Origin: Emticicia sp. C21
GTDB taxonomy: Bacteria; Bacteroidota; Bacteroidia; Cytophagales; Spirosomataceae
DNA length: 64,000 nucleotides
Direction of reading: 5' to 3'
NCBI RefSeq assembly: GCF_003418935.1
Contig: NZ_QVMT01000012.1
Coordinates: forward strand, 124,001-188,000
The notes under the pieces are model-generated. The model was given only the letters and a program-made list of their open reading frames with translations, made no database searches and was not told where the DNA came from. This document shows, in pieces, positions 36,027-43,753 of this stretch (positions are counted from its first letter, which is position 1; the number at the start of each line of letters is the position of its first letter). The translations under genes and the position numbers were made by a program.

Positions 36027-37160
36027 CTAAATGTTCAGGATTTCATTATAAATATTCACTATTTGTTCAGCAGTCTGTTTCCACGAAAACAACTTAACTC
36101 TTTGGAGACCATAAGCTATCACTTTTGTTCTCATGTCAGTATCATTTAATAACCTCACTATTTTTTCGGCAATTTCTTCGGGTTGAGTCGGGTCTACCAG
36201 CGCAGTCCCATTTCCGGCTATTTCAGGCATGGCAGAAGTATTGCTTGTAATCAGCGGCGTGCCACACTGCATAGCTTCCAGAATCGGAATTCCGAAACTT
36301 TCTCTCAGCGATGGATACAAAAACAGTTGAGCCAGTTTATACAATTTGGGCAGTTCCTGATTGACAACATAGCCAATAAGCATGATATATTTGAGCAGAT
36401 GCTCGTTGTTTTGCTCTTTTAATAAAGGCAATAAATGCTCTATCTTAAAATCGGTAATAACCAGAGTGAAATCTAATTGCTTTCTTTCATAGAGCAATCC
36501 TAAAGTCCTGATAACATTAGGCAAATTCTTTTTGGGGTCTGTATTGCCTAAAAATAGCACAAATCGCTCAGGCAAATTCATCCGTTTCCTAAAGTCCTGC
36601 AATTCCTCTGCACTATATTCATCGCCAAAATGGTTGCCGCAGGCATTATAAACAGTTCTTACTTTTTCTTCGGGCAAATTCAATTTTTCAATAATTCTAT
36701 TACGTTCATAGTCGCTCACCGTAACAATCATCGAGGCCTTTTTTGCTATTTGAGGTACGTTCCATCGCCGATAAATACCACCTAGTTTCTGATAAAAAAC
36801 TCCGTTATTACCTGTCTGTTTTTCTAAATAAATAATATCATGAATAGTAACCACCAGGGGAACATTGGTACTGATAGGAGCAGTATTGCTTGTGCAATGC
36901 AGCAAATCTATTTTATCTTTTTTGATTTCGCGGGGTAAGATATATTGTTCCCAGATAGGATATAAAGCCGGACCACTTAATTTTACCCTGACGTTTTTGG
37001 TGGAGTGGAGCGTATCTACATCTTTATAAGGCTGAGCATACGCAAAGTATTCGTGAGGAGTATTGATTTGCTGTAACTGGCGTAAAATTTCAAGTATGAC
37101 AATATCCATGCCATGCTTTTTCTGTCGAAAAATTCGTTGAGCCTCTATTCCTATACGCAT
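36027..37160 (-). CDS. GT4 glycosyltransferase
   Basis: About 377 residues starting at the ATG at 37160 (MRIGIEAQRIFRQKKHGMD, the normal GT4 start; the longer frame to 37205 adds 15 residues without family similarity). The C-terminal GT-B domain has VLFLGNTDPKKNLPNVIRTL, IMLIGYVVNQELPKLYKLAQLFLYPSLRESFGIPILEAMQCGTPLITSN, in which the E-x7-E motif (ESFGIPILE) coordinates the nucleotide sugar. It retains anomeric configuration, likely mannosyl- or glucosyl-type. It runs convergent to the GT14 gene and is the distal gene of the minus-strand glycosyltransferase group. Confidence 0.9.
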   Translation of the reverse strand: MRIGIEAQRIFRQKKHGMDIVILEILRQLQQINTPHEYFAYAQPYKDVDTLHSTKNVRVKLSGPALYPIWEQYILPREIKKDKIDLLHCTSNTAPISTNVPLVVTIHDIIYLEKQTGNNGVFYQKLGGIYRRWNVPQIAKKASMIVTVSDYERNRIIEKLNLPEEKVRTVYNACGNHFGDEYSAEELQDFRKRMNLPERFVLFLGNTDPKKNLPNVIRTLGLLYERKQLDFTLVITDFKIEHLLPLLKEQNNEHLLKYIMLIGYVVNQELPKLYKLAQLFLYPSLRESFGIPILEAMQCGTPLITSNTSAMPEIAGNGTALVDPTQPEEIAEKIVRLLNDTDMRTKVIAYGLQRVKLFSWKQTAEQIVNIYNEILNI

Positions 37161-37245
37161 CTGGTTTGCAAAGTATACTTGTGTAGATACAAAAACAAAA
37201 CGCACTCAAAAGTTCCTTTAAAGATAATTGTAATTGCAAACTATC

Positions 37246-38163
37246 TCATGATAAACTTACTTTATCATGAACATCTTTTGAGCTATTGCTGAAATTCCAG
37301 ACGAAACCCTGCCAGAAAGCTTTCAGATGTGGCCAGTCACGTTTGAGTATATATCCCAACATATTTTTAGGTACAGCAACAAAGAAATAATAAATAAACA
37401 TCAGAAATCTTTGAAATCCGAAGGTATTGCGACGTAAATAAAGTAGCCTGTTTCGACTGTAATAATGCGTTTTTAAGGTAGAACCTTTCCCGGTACTCAT
37501 TGATTCTTTATGCCAGATTCTACTTTTGGGCTCATACCAGATAGTATAACCTGCCCGCTTAAATCTTTCACAATAGTCCATCTCTTCGTAATATAAAAAG
37601 AAAAGCTCGGCCATCATGCCTACTTTCTCAAAAGCCTCTCTCGAATACATCATAGCTGCACCATGTGCTCTTGAAGTTGGTCGGGCCACATCGTGCTGTC
37701 CCTGATCTTTTTCAAAATGACCAATAGAGAATCCTCGGCCTGTAATAGGATTGATAGGCAGAAATCCGGCAAACTGAATAGTATCCGGTTCGTCGAAATA
37801 CAAAATTTTCGGACAAATGACACCAATCTTTTTGTCACTTTCCATACGGTTAACCAACGGTTCCAAAAATCCGGGGTCCACTTCTGTGTCATTGTTCAAT
37901 AGAAAAAAGTAATCACCCGTGGCTATTTCCATGCCACGATTATTACCTCCGGCAAAACCTAAATTAGCGCCTGTCTCAAGATATTTTATCCAAGGAAAAT
38001 CAATAGGTAGCTGATGCCCGGGTTCTTTATTGCTATTATCAACCACAATCACCTCAATAGATGGATAGGTGATTTTCTCCAAAGAACGAAGTAATTCGGC
38101 AGTAACAGCGGTACCATTAAAATTGACGGTAATTATCGAAACTTTAGGTGTTTTGCTTGGCAT
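37246..38163 (-). CDS. GT2 rhamnosyltransferase-like glycosyltransferase
   Basis: 305 residues with a GT-A domain: VSIITVNFNGTAVTAELLRSL, EVIVVDNSNKEPG, ANLGFAGGNNRGMEIATGDYFFLLNNDTEV (the G-N-N-x-G and N-N-D signatures of WbbL/RfbF-like enzymes), then FFLYYEEMDYCERFKRAGY and a C-terminal amphipathic region YSRNRLLYLRR. The pattern is that of dTDP-rhamnosyl- or galactofuranosyl-transferases. It is preceded by a 110-bp gap carrying a perfect 36-bp palindrome. Confidence 0.88.
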   Translation of the reverse strand: MPSKTPKVSIITVNFNGTAVTAELLRSLEKITYPSIEVIVVDNSNKEPGHQLPIDFPWIKYLETGANLGFAGGNNRGMEIATGDYFFLLNNDTEVDPGFLEPLVNRMESDKKIGVICPKILYFDEPDTIQFAGFLPINPITGRGFSIGHFEKDQGQHDVARPTSRAHGAAMMYSREAFEKVGMMAELFFLYYEEMDYCERFKRAGYTIWYEPKSRIWHKESMSTGKGSTLKTHYYSRNRLLYLRRNTFGFQRFLMFIYYFFVAVPKNMLGYILKRDWPHLKAFWQGFVWNFSNSSKDVHDKVSLS

Positions 38164-38206
38164 AAAAGACTAAACTAAATGTTTTATCCTTAAATGTTTT
38201 TCTATA

Positions 38207-38242
38207 TTATTTCGGTTTACCAGATCTGGTAAACCGAAATAA
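38207..38242. repeat. perfect 36-bp palindrome between sugar transferase and GT2 genes
   Basis: Each strand reads TTATTTCGGTTTACCAGA followed by its exact complement, with no loop and no mismatch in 18 base pairs. It starts 31 bp past the stop of the sugar transferase gene. Neither strand has a T-run after the stem, so a classical terminator is not well supported; an operator, a cruciform, or a processing/termination hairpin are options. Confidence 0.9.
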
Positions 38243-38272
38243 ATAATGCTCAATACAGGAAATGAAGTAGTC

Positions 38273-39469
38273 TTATACGTTCTCTGATTGTAATAAAGCA
38301 GGGAAAGTCATAAAGAAAATTTTCATATCATATTTGAAGGAGAAGTTTCTGGCGTATTCAATATCTAGTTGAATGCGTTCTTCTTCGGTCATATCTTTCT
38401 TACCTTTTCCTCTTTTGGTTACCTGCCATAACCCGGTTAAACCTCCCGGCCCTGCAAAGCGCTCAATGTATTCGTCAGTAGTTAATTTTTCCGCCTCATA
38501 AAGCGGCAAAGGACGGTTGCCCACCAACGACATATCTCCTAAGAAAATATTGAACAACTGTGGAAGCTCGTCAATACTGCTATTCCGTAAGAATTTGCCC
38601 AATCTGGTGATACGAGGGTCATTCTGGAATTTCATGAAAGCTACTTTCTCTTTTTTCTCAGTCAGATACATTTTTTCACAAACCATTTCACCATCCAGAT
38701 ATAATTGTTGCTGACAAGTACCTATACCTGCGCAGGTTTCACAAAGTCCGGCTACCTGTTTCACTTCCGTATTTTTGGTGTACATATTCAGCGAGCCCAT
38801 GTTTTTAATCAACTTATCGGCATCGGTGCGCATCGTACGGAATTTATAGATACTGAAAATTTTATATCCGGCACCTACGCGTTTTGATAAATAAATAACA
38901 GGTCCTTTTGAATCAAGTTTGATTAAAATGGCCACAATTATTAAAAGGGGCGAAAGTAATAATAAGGCTAGCCCGGTAGTAGAAACATCTATAAATCTTT
39001 TCCAGAGCGGAATCTTTACATCCAGAATACTTGCCTTGGTTTGTTGCATCGCTTTGTAATGACGACGCTTAATAAAATATTCAAGACGGGTAATTAAATC
39101 TCCACTGCTGAAATCGCTTGGATATATATCGTCGCCACCTTTTTCATGTAATTCTTTCAGTAAACCATGTGTAATATGGTCGCTGGTAAGAATGACCGGA
39201 AGCGCTCTTGTCCAGGCCTGGCTACGGATGGTTTCCAGAAATTTTATACCACCACTACTTCTGCCGATGACAACAGCATCAGGCGGGTAAGTATTTTTTA
39301 GATAGTCAAGACAAGCTTCAGCGCTATTCATGACCTTTACATGAATCTTCTGACCGAATCTCTTCAGAAAATCCACCACGGCTTTATCGTCTCTTTCTAC
39401 CAGAATTATCTTAATCGGAAGTTTTTCTTCGTCTGTTATTGTCGTAGTATTGGGTACAGTATTATTCAT
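38273..39469 (-). CDS. priming sugar transferase (WcaJ/PglC-type) with N-terminal pseudo-receiver and Cys4 insert
   Basis: 398 residues with an unusual build. Residues 18-130 fold like a response-regulator receiver (IKIILVERDD, ALPVILTSDH, GGDDIYPSDF), but the phosphoacceptor position after beta-3 is Gly69 (AVVIGRSSGG) and the conserved Lys is lost. Then come TM LALLLLSPLLIIVAILI and the polyprenyl-phosphate hexose-1-phosphate transferase domain: KFRTMRTDAD, NDPRITRLGKFLRNSSIDELPQ and LVGNRPLPLYE. Between RTDAD and NDPRI an insert holds Cys243, 246, 252 and 264 (C-x2-C-x5-C-x11-C), suggestive of a metal site. The enzyme starts the exopolysaccharide repeat on undecaprenyl phosphate. It lies 15 bp after a free receiver gene. 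Confidence 0.9.
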   Translation of the reverse strand: MNNTVPNTTTITDEEKLPIKIILVERDDKAVVDFLKRFGQKIHVKVMNSAEACLDYLKNTYPPDAVVIGRSSGGIKFLETIRSQAWTRALPVILTSDHITHGLLKELHEKGGDDIYPSDFSSGDLITRLEYFIKRRHYKAMQQTKASILDVKIPLWKRFIDVSTTGLALLLLSPLLIIVAILIKLDSKGPVIYLSKRVGAGYKIFSIYKFRTMRTDADKLIKNMGSLNMYTKNTEVKQVAGLCETCAGIGTCQQQLYLDGEMVCEKMYLTEKKEKVAFMKFQNDPRITRLGKFLRNSSIDELPQLFNIFLGDMSLVGNRPLPLYEAEKLTTDEYIERFAGPGGLTGLWQVTKRGKGKKDMTEEERIQLDIEYARNFSFKYDMKIFFMTFPALLQSENV

Positions 39470-39484
39470 ATACCAAAAATGAGT

Positions 39485-39889
39485 TTAATAGGCATCAACT
39501 ATAGATTTTGGTTTTACACGGCGCAAAATCGCTTTTATTTTAGCGTGTACCTCCATAGGGTTGAATGGCTTCAACATAAAGTCGTCAGCACCAATGTTCA
39601 GACATTCAATACGCTCTTTACTTTCGTCAGTTCCGGAAAGTATAATAATTGGTAAATCTGAATATAAATTACTTGCTCTGATTACTTTGGTAAATTCTTT
39701 CCCGTTTAGGTTTGGCATATTTAGGTCAGCAATGATAAAATCGGTATCATTTCCGGCTTCCAGCCAGTTCATGCCTTCCATTCCATCATTCTTGGCTGTT
39801 ACTTCAAATTCTTTATTCAGGAAATGTTCTAAAACTTTTCTAATACTTGCCTCATCATCAATTATCAGAAGTTTTAATTTTTTGTTCAT
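39485..39889 (-). CDS. single-domain response regulator (receiver only)
   Basis: 134 residues, one receiver domain with all key residues: D11/D12, phosphoacceptor Asp55 in FIIADLNMPN, Ser85, and Lys107 in FMLKPFNP. It has no output domain; the 15-residue tail is RRVKPKSIVDAY-like. It is immediately upstream (15 bp) of the pseudo-receiver-fused sugar transferase, so the two are co-expressed. A partner such as the free HPt at 24763 or the hybrid kinase could phosphorylate it, and docking to the pseudo-receiver is an attractive inference. Confidence 0.92.
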   Translation of the reverse strand: MNKKLKLLIIDDEASIRKVLEHFLNKEFEVTAKNDGMEGMNWLEAGNDTDFIIADLNMPNLNGKEFTKVIRASNLYSDLPIIILSGTDESKERIECLNIGADDFMLKPFNPMEVHAKIKAILRRVKPKSIVDAY

Positions 39890-40208
39890 CGTCGTTATAT
39901 TTTTGAGAATATGTAGAAAAGCATACTAATTGCCGGATATGTAATCTTATTGAATGAAAATGAACCGCTATATTAAGTTAAAAGAAATGTTTGGGTTCTA
40001 GGTAATAAACAGACAATTACAATTACCGGAATTACTATTTGCTATGATTACAGTTTTAAAAAATGATCTTTCAATCAGTATATTTTACAGCAATTATTTT
40101 GCCAAATCGTATGACAATTTCGTTTTTCTAAGTAGTAAACAGATGGGTTTTACAGTATTACAGCCTCACTTAATCAAGTGTAAAGTTTCTGTTATAAATA
40201 TAGTAAGA
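39890..40208. other. 319-bp intergenic region
   Basis: AT-rich, with the start of the receiver gene on the left and the stop of a GT4 gene on the right, both minus strand. The promoter for receiver and sugar transferase should lie here. I see no clear terminator, repeat, operator or small gene. Confidence 0.5.
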
Positions 40209-41336
40209 TTATTGTTGTTTATACAATTCATCATAAATTTTTTCAACTTCCCGGGTCATGCGCTCCACATTATAATCTCTTTCCACAGTCAATCTGGCTT
40301 CGCTACTCAAACGGTCTCTTAAGGCTTTGTCATTCGCTAAACGAATCAGTGCATTTGCCAATTCATCCGGATTCATAACGGGTACTAATAAGCCGTTTTT
40401 CTCATGTACAATTACCTCTTTTGTGCCATCAATGGCTGTAGCTACCACAGCTTTTGCCATAGCCATTGCTTCTAACAAAGCAATAGGCAAACCTTCCCAC
40501 AAAGATGGCAGACAGAAGATATCAATACCATGCAATACATCAGGTATATCTTGTCTGAATTTTTCAAAAATAACTCTTGAGTTAATTTTCAATTCATCCG
40601 CCATCTTCAATACTGCTTCTTTACTATCACCATCGCCGATAATCAGGAATTTTATTTTGCTATCTGCCGGAATTTTGGCAATGGCTTTTAAGAACGTAAA
40701 AGGGTCTTTCTGAGAGGTCATACGGGCAATAAAACCTACCAAAACCTCATCTTCTGCTATATTAAACTCCTTTCTTATATCTTTAAAAGATTTGGTCAGG
40801 TCGAACTTTGCCAGATTTATGCCATTGGTAATGACAGTAGCATTCTTCATGCTGAACCGCTTAGCTCCATCTTCATAATTGCTATTAGATACACAAATGG
40901 TCTTTTTTGCATTCTTGACTAAGAATTTTTCTCCAAAGGTTCGCACGGTCTTTACCAAAAAATTCTGGTCGTTATGAAAAGACCAGCCATGAACAGTATA
41001 TAATAGTGGAATGCCTAATTTTTTTGCCGCAGAAAAAGTATTGGAATTGGCTCTTGTACCATGCGCATGTACAATCTCTATTTTCTCTTCTTCCAGAATG
41101 TCCTTTACTTTCCCCCAAACAGACCTGTCAAATGGTTTTTCGGTATAAATTACGTACGTTTTTACACCCATTTCTTTCATTTTATCTACCATTGGGCCTT
41201 CTGTAAACGAAAGCACGATAGACTCGTATTTGTCTTTATTGAGTGTACTCACTAAATCAAGCACATGGGTTTCTCCGCCACCTATTTTACCCTGTCTGAT
41301 TGTTTGAAGAATTCTGATTTTTTTATTTTCTGGCAT
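40209..41336 (-). CDS. GT4 glycosyltransferase
   Basis: 375 residues. The N-terminus RILQTIRQGKIGGGETHVLDLVSTL carries the glycine-rich acceptor loop of GT4 enzymes. The C-terminal donor domain has VLVGFIARMTSQKDPFTFLKAIAKI, FLIIGDGDSKEAVLKMADEL, VIFEKFRQDIPDVLHGIDIFCLPSLWEGLPIALLEAMAMAKAVVAT; the E-x7-E motif is EGLPIALLE. A retaining cytosolic transferase, probably for the same exopolysaccharide as the neighbouring genes. It lies 319 bp upstream of the receiver gene in the same orientation. Confidence 0.92.
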   Translation of the reverse strand: MPENKKIRILQTIRQGKIGGGETHVLDLVSTLNKDKYESIVLSFTEGPMVDKMKEMGVKTYVIYTEKPFDRSVWGKVKDILEEEKIEIVHAHGTRANSNTFSAAKKLGIPLLYTVHGWSFHNDQNFLVKTVRTFGEKFLVKNAKKTICVSNSNYEDGAKRFSMKNATVITNGINLAKFDLTKSFKDIRKEFNIAEDEVLVGFIARMTSQKDPFTFLKAIAKIPADSKIKFLIIGDGDSKEAVLKMADELKINSRVIFEKFRQDIPDVLHGIDIFCLPSLWEGLPIALLEAMAMAKAVVATAIDGTKEVIVHEKNGLLVPVMNPDELANALIRLANDKALRDRLSSEARLTVERDYNVERMTREVEKIYDELYKQQ

Positions 41337-41699
41337 GTCTGGTGACTTAAAGAATAGGTAAGTATATATTTTTTAAAAGTAAAAAATTATGCACAAACCT
41401 GATGCCAATAATTTAATAAAGTTATCAAACGGGGTCATAAAGTTTTATTATCTCTATAAAGAAACTTGTCTGAATATAGTTCGTAAAGAAAACCAGTTGA
41501 ATCAGAGATTTTTAATCATATATTTTGTTAAGAACCAAAGATTATAGTTTCAGTTGAGCGGATTATTTGATTTTCGTAAGTTTTGGTTTGAATTTCGTTT
41601 AGAAATTGACTATCGGACAAACTAATTTTGTATTGTGATTTTAATCTATAAAATGTTTGCCTGAATGGATGATTAATCAAACTTTATTAGTTGAAAAGC
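41337..41699. other. 363-bp divergent intergenic region
   Basis: This region separates the minus-strand GT4 gene from the plus-strand AraC-type gene and must hold both promoters. It is strongly AT-rich. I see no repeat, hairpin or RNA gene in it. Confidence 0.5.
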
Positions 41700-42599
41700 A
41701 TGGAAAAGGTTGAGACAATTGAAGAAATGTATCAAAGGAAGTTCGAATGGCTGCCTGAGAATATCCGCAATGAAATAGGGCATTTTAATGTGTTCAGATT
41801 AGAGCCTTTGATTGACGGTAAATCTCAGCCCATTCCTTATAAACGTCGGGATTATTATAAAGTGATGCTGGTGGTAGGTAATAGCCAGATACACTATGCC
41901 GACCAAGTGATTGAGGTAAAAAAACAGGCTTTATCTTTTTCCAATCCTCAGATTCCATATAAATGGGAGCATCTGGATAATGTCAGAAGTGGTGCCTATT
42001 GCATTTTTAATCAGCACTTTTTCCATCAGTTTGGTAACCTGAGTCAATATGAGGTTTTTCAACCAAACGGAACGCATATCTTTGAATTAACCGACGAGCA
42101 GGCCACTAAAGTAAGCACTATTTATGAGCGAATGTTTGAAGAAATTGACTCTGACTATATGCACAAGTATGATGTGCTTCGCAATCTGGTGTTTGAATTA
42201 TTGCACTTTGCCATGAAAATGCAGCCATCTTCTGCATTTGATAAACAACATATCAATGCGTCTCAACGAATTGCTGCCATATTTTTAGAGTTATTAGAAA
42301 GACAATTCCCTATAGATGATGCTCACCCGGCTATTCAGTTACGCTCAGCATCTGATTTTGCTACTCAACTCAATGTACATGTAAATCATCTGAATAGGGC
42401 AGTTAAGGAAATCACGCAAAAAACGACTTCGCAATTGATCACAGAGCGTATTTTGCAGGAATCAAAAATATTGCTGAAACAGAGTAAATGGAATGTATCA
42501 GAGATTGCTTATGCCCTTGGTTTTACTGAGGTAACTCATTTCAATAATTTCTTCAAAAAGCATGTGCAAAAAAGCCCTGTGAAATTCCGGAATATTTGA
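41700..42599 (+). CDS. AraC-family transcriptional regulator
   Basis: 299 residues from the ATG at 41700 (a TTG three codons upstream is less likely). An N-terminal cupin-like sensing domain (RLEPLIDGKSQPIPYKRRDYYKVMLVVG) is followed by two helix-turn-helix motifs in the last 100 residues: SDFATQLNVHVNHLNRAVKEITQKT and WNVSEIAYALGFTEVTHFNNFFKKHVQKSPVKFR. The organisation is that of Bacteroidota AraC regulators lying next to oxidoreductases. It is 68-77 bp upstream of an aldo/keto reductase in the same direction, its likely target. The effector is unknown. Confidence 0.93.
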   Translation: MEKVETIEEMYQRKFEWLPENIRNEIGHFNVFRLEPLIDGKSQPIPYKRRDYYKVMLVVGNSQIHYADQVIEVKKQALSFSNPQIPYKWEHLDNVRSGAYCIFNQHFFHQFGNLSQYEVFQPNGTHIFELTDEQATKVSTIYERMFEEIDSDYMHKYDVLRNLVFELLHFAMKMQPSSAFDKQHINASQRIAAIFLELLERQFPIDDAHPAIQLRSASDFATQLNVHVNHLNRAVKEITQKTTSQLITERILQESKILLKQSKWNVSEIAYALGFTEVTHFNNFFKKHVQKSPVKFRNI

Positions 42600-42628
42600 T
42601 TTTCGTAAATAGGTACTGAATATTGTAA

Positions 42629-43669
<1,041 letters not shown>

Positions 43670-43720
43670 TATGCTCTGAACTAATTATTTTGACGAGAAT
43701 AATTTTCTTTTTAAAATTCA

Positions 43721-43753
43721 AGCGTTATATTTCTGAAAATATAACGCTTTTTT
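43721..43753 (+). terminator. Rho-independent terminator directly abutting a TonB receptor start codon
   Basis: AGCGTTATATTT (43721-43732) and AAATATAACGCT (43737-43748) form a perfect 12-bp stem with loop CTGA, followed by TTTTT, after which comes the ATG at 43754. It lies 51 bp past the aldo/keto reductase stop and ends its transcript. Because nothing separates it from the next start codon, it is also part of the receptor mRNA leader if that transcript starts upstream. Confidence 0.9.

Noticed and set aside
37161-37205. Fifteen extra N-terminal residues of the GT4 enzyme
   Set aside because: The family start MRIGIEAQRIF lies at 37160; the extension is not conserved-looking.
40044-40322. 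A 92-residue plus-strand frame between receiver and GT4 genes
   Set aside because: It runs antisense into the end of the GT4 gene, is very AT-rich and shows no domain pattern.
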